From assembly GCF_037893015.1 (NCBI RefSeq), contig NC_133664.1:127950478-128014477 (forward strand): 64,000 nucleotides of DNA, read 5' to 3'. The notes below the pieces were generated by a model. It was given only the letters and a program-made list of their open reading frames with translations, did not search any database and had not been told where the DNA came from. The translations under genes and the position numbers were made by a program. Origin of the DNA: Macrotis lagotis. Its lineage: Eukaryota > Chordata > Mammalia > Peramelemorphia > Peramelidae. The stretch's first letter is position 1. Every line of letters starts with the position of its first letter. Positions 34,429-46,869 of this stretch are shown piece by piece.

Positions 34429-34949
34429 GAATTTGACAGTTATACAGAAATTATTAGACAATACCTGGTGAAAAGAGATTGAATTTGTAAGAGTTGGCAA
34501 ACAGCTACATAAATCTCATGATAAATATTGACAGTGTCTTAAAGACTATCTGTATATTGCAGGGATTGAATATTAGAGAAACTAATATAAACCCAGAAAT
34601 ATATGAACAGCAAAGTAGGAACATAATGTCCATTACTTTCTTTTTTAAGTCTTTATGGGCAGTGAGTAAATGATGCTTATAGGAAAAATGATGATGACAT
34701 ATTAGTTGAATATATAGGTATGGAAAATTATCCATGATCTCAGTCCTGCTATTGCCATTGTTCCCACTATGATCCTCCTCATCCCTCTAACTAACTTCCA
34801 AGGAAGTCCTACTTGGAATACCAAATATACTAGTGGGAAGCAAACCAGTTCTAGTAGAAAACGAAGTGTCCCAAAAGTAAGGCAGATCTGGAATCTAATG
34901 TTATTTACATACACTTATTAGGACTAAGGTTGAACTTCAGTTTTTTCAA

Positions 34950-35059
34950 CTAATGCAAAGAAGCAACATGATATGATAGAAAGAGTCAAAATACCTGGAT
35001 GAAAATTTCCACTCCAATACTGACTAGTTATATGTTTCAGCATCACATTGAATTCAACA

Positions 35060-35107
<48 letters not shown>

Positions 35108-35205
35108 ACACAGTTTCCAATCTTTATGACTATTGTCAACTCATTACCCTCTTAGCTTTCTCACATTTTATATGGAGATAATAATTTTTGTACTGTATAC
35201 CTAAG
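34950..35205 (+). mobile_element. MIR-like SINE split by a CA repeat
   Basis: Left part GGATGAAAATTTCCACTCCA, right part TATGACTATTGTCAACTCAT and TTTTATATGGAGATAATAAT, in MIR core order. A CA microsatellite has expanded between them. Confidence 0.5.
35063..35113. repeat. (CA)n microsatellite
   Basis: About 25 CA units with one TA interruption near the end. Confidence 0.95.
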
Positions 35206-35461
35206 AAAACTATTTAGTTCACTTCAAGAAACACTTATTAAATGATTTGCTTTGTCTTATTTTTTTAATGGTTTTATTGTTTTTTTAACATTATCAGAGT
35301 TTTTTCCATGGTCCCTCTACTGTCCCTTCCCAAAGAGCTATTCTATATAACAAATAGTATTCAAAAGGTTTTCCTTTTCTGTTTTTTAACAGAGAAGAAA
35401 AAATCAGCATAACTGATCAATCAATCAATACATTTAAAAAAATTCTAAAAATATATGCAAT

Positions 35462-35563
35462 CTGGGGCAGGTAGGCGGTGCAGTCAGGCAGACCTGAGTT
35501 CAAATCCAGTCTCAGACATAAGCTGTATGAACCTGAGCAAGTCTTTTAACCTTAATTGCCTAC
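35462..35563 (+). mobile_element. SINE remnant with internal deletion
   Basis: Head GGGGCAGGTAGGCGGTGCAG jumps to GGCAGACCTGAGTTCAAATC, missing the middle of the tRNA-like part. It then continues through CAGTCTCAGACATAAGCTGT. Confidence 0.7.
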
Positions 35564-35564
35564 A

Positions 35565-35760
35565 CATTCACTTATACACAGATATACATGTGAGTATATA
35601 TGCAATGTGACTGTATAACCTATACCAAATTTTTACCTTCTCAATGAGGGAAGGGAGGAAATGAATTTGAAACTAAAAATTTTTTAAATTAAATGTCAAA
35701 AATTATTTTTAACATGCAATTGGAGGAAATAAAATATTAAATAGATAATTAAAAATAAAA
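35565..35760 (+). mobile_element. HAL1/L1-type 3' end fragment
   Basis: TATGCAATGTGACTGTATAA, a CCTTCTCAATGAGGGAAGGG block and an ATGCAATTGGAGGAAATAAA end. This matches the terminal part of the HAL1-like element at 13330. Confidence 0.55.
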
Positions 35761-35901
35761 TGTATTCACTGTACAACACATATACCACTTTATAAATGTT
35801 TGTTGTGTGCAGAGCATTGGGTGAATCACTGGAATATTTAAAACTTAGGAGGTCTCAGACCTGATGGAACTGTATGGGTAGATCTATGAACTTATATTTT
35901 C

Positions 35902-36064
35902 TTTTTTCTTTTTTTTTTTTTAGGTTTTTGCAAGGCAAATGGGGTTAAGTGGCTTGCCCAGGGCCACACAGCTAGGTAATTATTAAGTGTCTGAGGCTGG
36001 ATTTGAACCCAGGTACTCCTAACTCCAGGACGGGTGCTTTATCCACTATGCCACCTAGCTGCCC
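35902..36064 (-). mobile_element. WSINE1-type SINE, reverse, with target-site duplication
   Basis: T-run, GGTTTTTGCAAGGCAAATGG, through to CACTATGCCACCTAGCTGCC. Flanked by exact 15-bp repeats TGAACTTATATTTTC (35887-35901 and 36065-36079). Confidence 0.96.
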
Positions 36065-36079
36065 TGAACTTATATTTTC

Positions 36080-37216
36080 AAGAGCAGACAACTAGGCAGC
36101 ACTTTGGGCCTCAAGGCCTTGGAATAAAATAATCATCAGAACTTAGTGACTGAGATCTAGGCCACCCTGGAATCAGAACACTAGAAGTACTCTGAGTCCA
36201 TCAGGAAAAGGGATCTAATTCTGACAAATTCCACTTTTCAGAGTCAATTCAATGATATTTTTTTCACCCTACCTTCCTTTGTTCTTTCCCCAGCTTATTC
36301 TCCCTGATGTTATCTAAAAGGTTGCCTCAGGTCCTACTGGGCTGATTCTCACTCAGTGGAGGTCTGCAAAGCAGGGCCTAGAAGACTACCTGTCAAGCAA
36401 GTAAGAGAGAGGATTCTTCCTCAAGTTAAAATAGGATTAGATGATTTCAGAGGACTCCTCAGTTCTGTGATGCTGATTCTTTTTCTGAGCTCTAAATCCT
36501 TAAGATAATAGATTACACTAAAAAAATATTTTAAAGTTTATAAAGTATCTCGTATATTATCATATTTGATTTTTGAAACTGCTTCATATTTCTGGCAGTA
36601 CAAAGATTTTGTTTTCCACTATAGTTCCTCTAGTCTTATCATAGTCTTAAGTTTCATTTCATTCAAATATGGAGATAATAGGGACTCAGTCAAAACGAGT
36701 AGGGCCAACAAGTGTCCAGTTTCCAAAGGAAGCATTTTTTTATCCAAAGAAATAAAACAATAAAATAAGCACATTTAAAAAAAATTCCTATTAGCACAAA
36801 ATTTTCTAAAACAATGAAGAATATTATTATTAGTTAACTCAAAAGTATTTATTAGACACCAACTAAATGCCAGGCAACAACTATTCTAAAAGCACTAAAA
36901 ATAAGGTTAGGGATGGGGACTGGACCAATGTTTTTTAAATATCTATATATTAAAAATCCCCTCTGTCAATTCTAGTTGGTGAATTTCTCTGTAATTGATA
37001 AATCTTAGAATCTTAGAAAATTGCCCAGAACAATGAGATTATTGATTAATAAACTAAGCTACCTATCTCAAGCAAATGGACAATAGTTTCAGAAGAAACA
37101 CAAATTAATTCCCAATACAAATTTGGAAAAAACTCCAAATGCAATAAGAAATCATGCAAGAAGAATGCCTAGTAAGTTGGTAGAGGGTCTGATTAAGAAA
37201 AAAAAAATGTAGATTT
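36080..37216. other. No gene seen
   Basis: Unassigned. 36825-36910 (AAAAGTATTTATTAGACACC) is a short L2/L3-type tail in reverse. The 65-codon open frame at 36566-36763 has no recognisable motif. Confidence 0.35.
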
Positions 37217-37680
37217 CTGATCACTTTATTTAGCATCAGCTCATTTAAGTTTTTCCAGGCAGAAGTGAGAAAGAACATTGTACACATTAACAGGTACATG
37301 GTATAATAATCAACTATTATGGACTTAGTTCTTCTCAGCAATACAGTGATCTAAGACAATTCTAAAAGACTTGTGATGGAAAATGCCATCCACATCCAAA
37401 GAAAAAACTAAGGACTCTGAATATAAAGCGTACTATTTTCAATTTTTAAAATTTGTTTTGTTTTTTCCCCTCTCATGGTTTTTCCCCTTTTACTATGATT
37501 CTTCTTTTGCAACACGACTAATGTGGAAATGTTTAACATAGTTGTATATGTATAACCTATATCAGATTACTATTATTATCAAGGGAAGGGGGGAAGGGAG
37601 GAAGAGAGAAAAATACGGAACTCAAAATCTTACAAAAAAATGAATGCTGAAGACTAAAATTAAAAGGAGTTTTTTTTAAT
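37217..37680 (+). mobile_element. L1 3' end with a short inverted 5' piece
   Basis: 37262-37680 is plus-strand L1 end: AAGAACATTGTACACATTAA, the 3' UTR block TTCTCAGCAATACAGTGATC, TGTATATGTATAACCTATAT and an A-rich end. 37217-37261 is the immediately upstream part of L1 ORF2 (AWKNLNELML) but on the minus strand. This is the layout expected of twin-primed insertion. Confidence 0.7.
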
Positions 37681-37689
37681 CAACTAGAA

Positions 37690-38384
37690 ATTCAAGCTAG
37701 GATAAAATTGTCTCACTATATATTATAACAATTAGTCTCTTCCCAGAAGACATATAAGAATGTACCTCCTTCCTCATCGTTTTAGAGAATGGAACAGTGG
37801 GAGAACTATGGTTGTAGAACACTACTCATAAGTTATCATTTTATTGATCAGTTCTACTGAACTGCTTTTTTTCTCTTTTGTTTTGATTTTTAGTCTTAAG
37901 GGTATGAATCTCAGGATGGGGGAGGGGAAGGGATATCCTGAGAGATGATGGTGTTATGAAAGCAAAAGCAATTAATAAAAAAGCTATTTGAAAAAGAAAT
38001 AAAGTAAACTGATTGACCCAAAATAAAATGGACAACCAGGTCAATTAGTTAGTCAACAAGAATTTATTTAGTGTTTGCTATGTGTCAACAACTCTGGAGA
38101 TACAAATAAAGGTGAATGCATAATTCCTGGCTTCTAAAAAAGGAAGACATATGAATAATTATGTATCAGTAAATTACCTGTATCACTGAAGATTTTCAAG
38201 TGAAGGCAAGGCATATGTCTGTCAGAGGTAATATATAGAGGATTCTTGAATTCACTGGAAGGTTGGACTAGATAACTTCTCAAGGTCCATTATCATTCTG
38301 GGAGGCAGTGTGGTATAGTCATATAAATTTCTTTTTTTTTCCTTCCTTTCTCCCCAATTCCACTCTGGACATAGTCACCATTAG

Positions 38385-38385
<1 letters not shown>
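37690..38385. other. No gene seen; repeat scraps
   Basis: 38045-38110 (AACAAGAATTTATTTAGTGT, TACAAATAAAGGTGAATGCA) is an L2/L3-type tail in reverse. The rest is unassigned. Confidence 0.35.

Positions 38386-38422
<37 letters not shown>
38386..38422. repeat. (CA)n microsatellite
   Basis: About 18 CA units, continuing into TATATACATA sequence. Confidence 0.95.
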
Positions 38423-38426
<4 letters not shown>

Positions 38427-38741
38427 GTCTATATACATATACTTACATATAAACGTGCATGTATATTGTAAAATATACATGACTTTTTAAAAGCCATTTA
38501 TTTTCCAGCTTCAGTTCCTTCACCTGTTTAAAACACTGAGATCACTTTTTTCCTTTTAAGAGCAATGGAAGAAAAGTTCTGCATAAATACAAATTACTTA
38601 AGAAGGCTCTAAAAATGCTATGCCAAGTTGCTATCTCTCTACATGCCCCACCATTTGAGTTTTCATTAGATCACTTTCTGCAAATATTTCAAGTAGAATT
38701 TGTAGAATTCAAGTAATAAGGCAGTTCTGTGATAATATTTT

Positions 38742-38885
38742 AAATTTTTTTTTATTTCTCAATGGGGTTAAGTGACTTACCCAAGGTCAGACAGCTAGGT
38801 AATTTTATGTGTCTGAGGTCAGATTTGAACTCAGGTCCAACTGAGTCCAGAGCCAGTGCTCTATCCATTGCAAAACCTTGCTACC
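38742..38885 (-). mobile_element. WSINE1/Mar-type SINE, reverse
   Basis: T-run, AATGGGGTTAAGTGACTTAC, box-B complement GATTTGAACTCAGGTCCAAC, decayed head. The flanks CTGTGATAATATTTT (38727-38741) and CTGTGAAAATACTTT (38886-38900) look like a diverged 15-bp duplication. Confidence 0.88.
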
Positions 38886-38900
38886 CTGTGAAAATACTTT

Positions 38901-39660
38901 TTTATGAAAATTTGGCTTTGTTCCACAGTTATTGATACAATGGGGAGCAATTTAAATACAATCCAGATTCTGTAAAACTGCAGTCCTTCTGGTGCCCACT
39001 TCCACAAATTTCATGTCTTTTTTTAAGGTTAAGTGCCATCATTTATTGTACATCTTTAGTAGTAGAAGCTATGGGTAGAGGTAGATAAAAGCTGGTTCCC
39101 TAATCATGTACGGCAGCTTCTCTCCCACTCCCACCAAGTTTTATCATATAGTTTTAGCTTACCAGGTCTCCCTGCCATCCTTACTCTTTGCCAACCCACC
39201 AATGTGAACCAGGGTATAAGCCAAGGCCACAAATGTCACCACTATTTATTTTAACATTTGTATGTTTTTTCATGATTAAACATATATAAAACTGTGCTAC
39301 CATTTTTAAGTTGATATCTTTTTATTTGTCACTGATAAAGTTTTTTAGTGTCCAGTTATTGATTCCATTTTTCCCATAAGCTATATGGTTTTTACATTGC
39401 AATTTTGCAATGTTAAGTGATTTTTAAGAATATATGTCACATTATAACAATAGTAACTCCATTTGTTAACAACACTGACTCCATTTCTTAACGATACTGA
39501 CTACATTTCTTACTAACAAGAATTCTGCAACAGGATAAAAAGATCACAATGGAAAATTATACTGAAATTTCTATACTAACATTTAATACATCACATCCCA
39601 TTTCTCAAAGTCATTAAAAATTCTCAGTTTTAGGAACTGAATTAGAAAATACAGCATAAC
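38901..39660. other. No gene seen
   Basis: Unassigned AT-rich sequence with a tandem-like series near 39450-39520 (ACTCCATTT, ACTGACTCCATTT, ACTGACTACATTT). Confidence 0.35.
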
Positions 39661-39661
39661 T

Positions 39662-39830
39662 TTTTTTTTAATTTAAAATTTTATTTATTTATTTTTCCAA
39701 CTACATGCAACAGTAAGTTTAAACAATCATTTTTTTTACAAGGTTTTGAGTTTTACATTTTTCCCATCCCTCCCCCCCTACAGAAAGCAATCTAATATAG
39801 GCTCTACATGTATAACTACAGCATGACTTT
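39662..39830 (-). mobile_element. L1 3' UTR fragment, reverse
   Basis: T-run, TTTTATTTATTTATTTTTCC, GGTTTTGAGTTTTACATTTT, TCCCATCCCTCCCCCC. Same layout as the left end of the L1 at 62993. Confidence 0.6.
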
Positions 39831-40790
39831 TTGTCAAAGGAATTAGAGTGATTGACAATCAATTGGAGAATTACTAAGGAAGTTATGGAACATAAATATT
39901 TTGGAATATTACAGCATTGTAAAAAATTATGTGATAAATACAAATGAGCTTAAGAAGACAAGAACTAGAATGAAGAAAGCAATACACACAATGTAAATGC
40001 AAAGAACAATCACTAGTGAATACTCTGATATAATACCAAGGTTAGCCTCAAAGAAGAATTATAACAAGGCAACTTCCTTGACTTCTTTCAGAGGTGGTTG
40101 GCTTTACATTACTTTTTTTATTTTTTATTTTTTGCTAAAATCAGAGTTTTGGAAAGATAGGGGTGGGGAAATTTAGATGATGTCCCTGTGAAAGATATCA
40201 ATAAAAGTTTATTTCAATAAAAATAAGTTGCATCAGAAATCAGTACCTAAAAGTAATACAGAACCATAATATTCAGAGCCATAATTCAACTATTGGCAAC
40301 TGGGTCAAGCAAGTATTATGAAAGGCAAATTCAAATCTACTTTATAAGACAAATAAACAGATACCTTAGATCTCACCCAAAAGAAGAGAGACAGAGAGTC
40401 TTGTAGGGTGGTTCAAGACTGTAGAATATCACAAAGTTTCTGCTGGAGAAGTAGCAAAACCTGACAAGCCAGATAAGAGCTCATTAAAATATGTCACCCT
40501 TAAGTCACTTCCTGTTTTAACTAATTATTCCTATTAACTAGGTGCAAAACTTAGCTGCTTCCAACTATAAAGAATATAAATGCTACTCTAAATTTGTGTG
40601 TCCCAGATGACACTCTCAGTTGTTCCAACTTACTTTAATATTTCTTCAAAGTTGAATGGATGGAGACTAGTACAAGGGTTGATGAACAAATAGCAAGAAA
40701 TTGGTTACATTCAAGAAAGAACTTCAGTTCTTCAAAATTCAGAGTAATACCCATTCCCCAATAGAAACAGGATCAAGAGACCATATATCT
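39831..40790. other. Old L1-like sequence, otherwise nothing
   Basis: 39840-40060 (GGAGAATTACTAAGGAAGTT, TTTTGGAATATTACAGCATT) resembles a strongly decayed L1 ORF2 end on the plus strand. 40210-40790 is unassigned. Confidence 0.35.
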
Positions 40791-40851
40791 ATATGTGTGT
40801 ATGTATGTGTATACATGCATTTATATGTGTATGTGTATATATGTATATTAC
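40791..40851. repeat. (TATG)n/(TG)n compound repeat
   Basis: TATATGTGTGTATGTATGTG and related units over about 60 bases. Confidence 0.85.
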
Positions 40852-41199
40852 GAACCATTAATAAACATTTAGAAAGTTGCTTATTCTCTATTAGATCAGC
40901 CACTTTTTATGTATTAGCAGAATAGAAATGCCTTATATTACCAACAGTTGGAAAATAACAATAAATTATAGTTCATCTATTGAATAGAATGTTATTCATA
41001 TAACAACATATAACCTTGAATTTGGTAAGAACTTAATAATTTTTTAATGCAATGGAATTGAACCTAATTTTCAAAATAACAAATAGGAAGGAAAAAAAAG
41101 AACTTTGGAAAGAAATTCTAAATAATGGAAAGTGAAGAGGGCAAATTACAACATGAACAATGACAATACCAGATGCTGTTCAAAATACTTTTTAAAATT

Positions 41200-41504
41200 C
41201 ATTCTTGGAGTTTTATGTCTACTTCTTTTGCAACATGGACTGCCCCCACTAAAGTGCAAGACCTCACTACCTCAAACCTGGACTATTGCAATCAGTCTTC
41301 CTGTCACAAGTCTCTCCCAACTCTAGTCCATCCTCATCTCCTTAGCAAGATGATCTTCCTAAGTACATATCAGTCATCTACTCAATAAACTCCAGTGGTT
41401 CTCTATTATCTCTAGGTCTAATATAAAATCTACTATTTAGTATTCAAAGTCTTCCATAACTTACCCCTCTCCTCACATTTCCAGTTTTCTTACCCCTTAT
41501 TCTT
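41200..41504 (+). mobile_element. L2 LINE ORF2 fragment
   Basis: ACCTGGACTATTGCAATCAG, CAGTCTTCCTGTCACAAGTC, AAACTCCAGTGGTTCTCTAT and AAGTCTTCCATAACTTACCC follow the L2 ORF2 C-terminal order. It is cut on the right by a SINE. Confidence 0.75.
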
Positions 41505-41760
41505 TTCTATTGTTATACGTCCTTTGTTCTCAAAATGGATCATGACACTAGGGAGGTGATGCCATGACAAGCAAATGAATTGAATTTGAATGAGGTGGTG
41601 CTGTACTAAGTCACCAACCTCACCTTCTCATCCAGAATCATCTGGGTCTAATGGCCAGATATGAATCAAGAAGACTGGAGATGACCCTGGATGTGAGTCA
41701 ATCAAGGTTAAGTGACTTGCTCAAGGTCACACAACTAGTAAGTGTTGTCAAAGCACAATA
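41505..41760 (-). mobile_element. Long-bodied tRNA-derived marsupial SINE, reverse
   Basis: Body CGTCCTTTGTTCTCAAAATG, GGGAGGTGATGCCATGACAA, ACTAAGTCACCAACCTCACC. The tRNA-like half at the right has AGGTTAAGTGACTTGCTCAA, then GGTCACACAACTAGTAAGTG. Same family as 49155 and 57646. Confidence 0.8.
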
Positions 41761-42639
41761 ATTTCTCAAATCTATATATCTTGGTTAAAAAAATTGATTC
41801 CTTTATGTAGTCACATGTTAGTAAGAAATTAAGACTTGTCAATTGATTAAGACTTATTAATTACAAACTCAGGAGGACAATGATCAGGATCTTGAGACAT
41901 TTGTCCTGCCAGGAAGAGACAACAAGAGACCAGATACTATTGTACAAGGATGATAGTCTTTGAGGGGTAGTTTTGGGTAGAAATATAGTGCAACTTTCAT
42001 GGTTAGACCACAAGGGGATTAATAATTTTCCCTATTCTCTGTTCCTGTATAAAAAACAACCTTTTCCCAGTCCAAGGGGTGGCCATTTGTTTTTAAATGG
42101 TCTCCATCTTAAGATTTGGATCTATACTTTCTGTCGATTTTTTTAATCCTATTTTAAAGTTTTTATAATTTGAGGGTTCATATTGTCAGGTGTCTGAGGT
42201 CAGATTTGAACTCCTATCTACATGCTCTATGATTTAGGGACAGTGGACTCCCTTCTGTCCTTCAAACGATATTTGGGTATTTTTACTGATTATCTCTCAT
42301 ACATGAAATTTTCTCCCTTTTTATCTCCATCCCCTGGTTTCTCCTAGCATGCCATTTAACCCCATTGCCTCCAAGAACAATAATTTAAGTTATTAGAGAA
42401 GTTTGAAGTGAATTAAATTCTTTAATTAAAGGAAAGAAAACTTTTTGTAAGAAGTAGCAATTGAGTTAGGATTAAAAGGATAGATAGAAATTTGATAGAA
42501 AAACAAGGGGAAAGGTATTCTGGACATAGGAATGGCATGAATAAAGATATAGAAGAGGGACGATACAAAGTGCAAATCATCTTCATGGGATAAAATAGAG
42601 TTGATGGAAAATAATAAGAGGTAATCACTGATGAAAACT

Positions 42640-43740
42640 TGTTAACTTTGGTTATATAAAATTGAAAAGCTTTTATATTAGCAGAATTGGTGCAGCCAAA
42701 ATTAGAAGTATTAGGATAAAATTTGCAGCAAATCTATGATAACCAAGATATTTTAAGAAATTTGTTAAAAAACATATAATGAATCATTCCCCAGTGGATA
42801 ATAGGCCATCTCCAAAAGAGGATAGTCATGTTTTCAAAAAAGATATTTAAAATCTGTTAGATCATCAATGAGAGATACAAATTAAAATAATTCTTCATTC
42901 TCATCAGATTGGTAAAGATAAAAAAATAACATGACAAATAATGTAGAAGCTTCAGAAATATAAGCACACTGATTCATTGTTGGTATAGGTGTGAATTGGT
43001 CTAAAACAATTAGAAATTATATCAGACAAGTCACTAAACTGTATATACCTCTTGACCCAGGGATAACCTGCTATGCTAAAGAAAAGAGGGGAAATTTTAT
43101 TTATCAAAAAAAAGAGGGGCAGCTAGGTGGCACAGTGGATAGCCCTGGAGTCAGGAGTACCTGAGTTCAAATTTGGCCTCAAACAATTAATAATTACCTA
43201 GCCATGTGGCCTTGGGCAAGCCACTTAACCCCATTGCTTTGCAAAAACTAAAAAAAAAAAAAAAAAAAAAAAAAAGATAGTGCTTTTTGTAACAGCAAAG
43301 AATGAGAAGAAAAACTACATGTCCATCATGGGAGTGGTCAAATTGTATTACATGAATGTCATATAATCCTTCTATATCATAAAAAACAAGAGACATGAAG
43401 AATTCTGGAAAACTTAGGAAGATTTGTAAAACTGAGGAAAAAATGAGGTAAGCAGAATGAAGAAAGGACAATTTACAGAACCTAATAACATAAAGGAAAA
43501 TAATAGAGAAATACTTCAGAACTCTAATAAATGCAGTCAGCAATCATGATGACTTCCTGATGACTTTCATCCATTTGCAAAGAAGCACTAGACAACAGAG
43601 GCAGAATGAGGAATATATTTTGAGAGGTGAGTGACCAAGTTGCTGACTTGTTTTGTTTTATCGTCCTGACTTGGAGGCATACTAAAATGGTAGTGATGTT
43701 AAAAAGAGAAAAAAAAAAAGAAAGTGCATCAATAGAACAT
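42640..43740 (+). mobile_element. Diverged L1-like element, interrupted by a SINE
   Basis: TGCAGCCAAAATTAGAAGTA, CATTCCCCAGTGGATAATAG, TCTCATCAGATTGGTAAAGA, a CCTCTTGACCCAGGGATAAC block, and after the SINE TTTTTGTAACAGCAAAGAAT. This is the same order as L1 ORF2 C-terminal sequence, but much more diverged than the copy at 6721. Confidence 0.6.
43115..43275 (+). mobile_element. WSINE1-type SINE with 10-bp deletion in its head
   Basis: GGGGCAGCTAGGTGGCACAG, then GTGGATAGCCCTGGAGTCAG, which lacks the AAGCACCGGC-like stretch present in other copies. The rest is normal, with an A27 tail. It sits in the L1-like element at 42640. Confidence 0.95.
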
Positions 43741-43904
43741 TCTTAAAGAGTAATAATAGAAATACCAGTCACTTGTGTTCTTAACTCATTAAATCTTACA
43801 TTTATTATTACTGGGGTTTGTTGGAATTAAGGGTGTTTGGGGTTTAATATCATGAGGTTATAGTTCTTAGATTGAGAGCAGAATGGTTGTAATATTTGAA
43901 ACAT

Positions 43905-44062
43905 GAAATTAAGTATGACATGGATTTTATATCAGTTACAGCCCACCTCCCACTAATTACATATGTGATGTTAAGCAAATCACTTAATCTTTCCAGGCCT
44001 CAATTTCCAGAGGGGTAGGACCCAGTCCAAATAGTAAATCGTTGAGTGCTTTCTTTAAAAAG
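43905..44062 (+). mobile_element. MIR-like SINE
   Basis: TTACATATGTGATGTTAAGC, a CACTTAATCTTTCCAGGCCT block and CAATTTCCAGAG, in MIR core order. Confidence 0.6.
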
Positions 44063-44609
44063 AATAACATCAGAGAAAGAAATGTGGAGTGACTATGAAA
44101 CACACAGGGATTGGTATTATTTCAGAGAATACATCTTTAACAAATAAAGAAAGCACAATTACTAGACCATCTGCCAGGAAATGCTTTGTTATTCAGAATC
44201 TATATTTGCAAAGTTATTTAAATAATGGACATTTACCTACCTACAGAATCAATTTGCAACTCAGGGAGAAAAACAAACGTAAATTTAGATGGAAATCCCA
44301 TTAACTTAGAAAGTGATTTTTAAAGATTTCCACATGCCCTCAAGAGCAGTACTCCTAAATTAGAAGCAAAAGAAAGAAAAAAAAAGACAAGAAAAAGCCT
44401 TGAAATTCCAACAGAACACAATTCTGACAAACATTCAATAAGCAACTATGAAATGTTGGTCAGGGGACACAAAGATAAAAAAAAAAGAAACCTAGTCCCT
44501 CACTTCCAATAGCTTTCCATATAATAAAAGAACTTCTATAATAATAATATAACAATAATAACAAACATGATGAAGTAAGTGATGAGTGACAGAAAGAGAT
44601 TCATAGGAT

Positions 44610-44795
44610 CTACATTCAGAGCTGAAAGGGATTCCCAGAGGCCATTTGGCTTAATCTCTTAATTTTACAAATGAGGAAAAAAGAATCCTAGAGAAGTTAA
44701 GTGACTTGATTGAAGTCACACAAGTTAGTAAGCAGTGGTGGTGAAATCAAATTCAAATCTAGTTTCTGATTCCGACTACACTATATTGCCTATGA
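44610..44795 (-). mobile_element. MIR-family SINE, reverse
   Basis: TTTTACAAATGAGGAAAAAA, a TTAAGTGACTTGATTGAAGT block, TCAAATTCAAATCTAGTTTC. Confidence 0.65.
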
Positions 44796-45654
44796 AAAAT
44801 TTAGAAAGGGAGAGCACTTCGGCAATGAAATGAGAGAGGGAAGGGATCACAAAAGACCCAAGGTACATCAAAAACAATTTTTAAAAATTAGCTTCTGATT
44901 TCTGAATTTTTAAAAATTTTTTGTAAAGACTGAACTATAGTCCAACGCATTCCCTTTGCCTGTTCACTCATATCCTAGGACCCTAGAAATGGACAGTACC
45001 CTAGAAATGCAGGATTTTTTTAAGCCAATACCCAATAGCCCCACCAGTGTTTGTTTACATGCACAGCTTGACACAGATATACTCTTCAATTCAATTTTCC
45101 CCAGAAAATACTTCAAAATCATTTGCTGGCAGAGAAACAATTAAGAAGAAAATTTGGAAGTGAGCAGGAGACACTCCCCCCCCTCCCTCATATTTACTGT
45201 GCTTCTTTCCTGCCAGGTCACAGTTTGCAGAATACCTCCTTCAAGACTAGATGACTGGGACTAAGAGTGGGAAAAGGGAAGTGAGGAGGAGGCTTGGGGA
45301 GACAGGCTGTCACTGAGTGTACTAGTGCCCTCAGGAGATCAGAGATATCTCTGATGTTTCAGGAATTTTTGCAATGAATCATAAAGCAAAGAGTTTTGAA
45401 CACACTTAAAAGTGGGTGCTTGACATCCTAAAGGATAAAAATCCTTATTTCTTTTCTCCCCTTATCTTTTTTTTAAACAAACCTTCCTCTCCTAGCAAAA
45501 AACTTTCAGGCAAACTTCAAACAAATCAAGTAAGATTTCTATAGTTAAAATGTTCTTCTTAGACACTAAAATTCTCTAATTTCCATTATCTAAGAACTGG
45601 TCTCCTTGGTCATTTGTCTCACCAAGAGCCATCATTCCTTTTCAATTTAGCTGT
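44796..45654. other. No gene seen
   Basis: Unassigned. The 62-codon open frame at 44956-45144 has no recognisable domain. GC content is slightly higher around 45160-45340, with a C-rich tract, but there is no CpG-island-like density of CG. Confidence 0.35.
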
Positions 45655-45830
45655 TCTAGCACCCAAATGGCACAGTGGATAAAGGGTGGAATTGGACCCT
45701 AAAGACTTGCGTTCAAATCTTTCCTTAAATACTTACTGGCTATGTAACCATGAAAAAGTGATTTAATCCCTCTCAATTTTCTCATCTGTGCTTTACAAAA
45801 CTTAAAGAGCTTTATAAATCCTAGCTATTA
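45655..45830 (+). mobile_element. Mar1-type SINE, diverged
   Basis: ATGGCACAGTGGATAAAGGG head part, TGCGTTCAAATCTTTCCTTA box B, TTTTCTCATCTGTGCTTTAC. Confidence 0.75.
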
Positions 45831-46120
45831 CTATCTCCTCCCTCTCTTTCCCTCCCAGTTCTTACTCCTTTCCCAACTCTATAAGTAGTTCCATTATCTA
45901 ATGCTTAACTATGTCAGTAATACACAGAATGTGGGGGGGGGGGACTACTGACCATTCCTCCAGATGATCACTGGTATTCAACAATAAAATGATGGTCTAG
46001 ATGTCTTTCATTCATAGAGTTAAAATCATAGCAAATTATAAAGTTTGAAAGAAACCCTCGTTTTCACTGTTGGTCCAGTAGTCCAGGAGAACTCACCTAA
46101 GAGGTAACTGACTTTCTTCA

Positions 46121-46131
46121 CACACACACAT

Positions 46132-46172
<41 letters not shown>
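46121..46172. repeat. (CA)n microsatellite
   Basis: About 26 CA units with one TGCA interruption. Confidence 0.95.
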
Positions 46173-46174
<2 letters not shown>

Positions 46175-46175
<1 letters not shown>

Positions 46176-46869
46176 CAACCTCATATTAACTCTTGGATTT
46201 GAAAGAAGGTGAAAAATGCTGGCTACCTGTTAACTACCTGTTAAATATTTAGATCAGTTTAAAATTGCAATTGCTCACCTGCTAAACTCCTAGTGGTCAA
46301 GGAGTCAGTCCATTCAGTCTAATGTTCTGAGCAAGGAGTTTTTAAACTGTTTGCTCAGAAAAGGAAGCTTTTTCCTAACCAATTAAAAGACAGACTGAAT
46401 CCTAAAGAGATGTTGTAATGTGATGGGGGAGGAGAGTGGTGTTAGAATTTTTTGACCTATCAAATCCAAGTTACAATAAGTTGGGGGGGAGTGGAATTAT
46501 GAAGTGTATGCAAACATTGGAATGCTGTAAACACCTGAAATGAGAGTAAGAGTTCAGTTGTAATACAACCTGAGCCAAATACTGAACCTGAGCTTGATAA
46601 GCATCAATATTTTGAAAAGTTAGTGCCTGACTAATAAAGGAAATATGGGAAACAAATGAACTTTAAAACAGAGCTTTATCAGAAAATTAAAAATTTTAAA
46701 TTATTCTTTCTTTCTAGCAGTAATAGTTTCAAAAATTTTTAAAGCCACCTGTGAACTGTGTAACTAGGAAAAAAAAGTCAATTTTTTTCTGGTTTCTGTC
46801 ATTTTTAAGGACAAAAAAATGTTAAAACTGTTCCTGCTTGGTACTTCGCTAAATCCAATTCTGCCCAAC
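46175..46869. other. No gene seen
   Basis: Unassigned, AT-rich. Confidence 0.35.
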
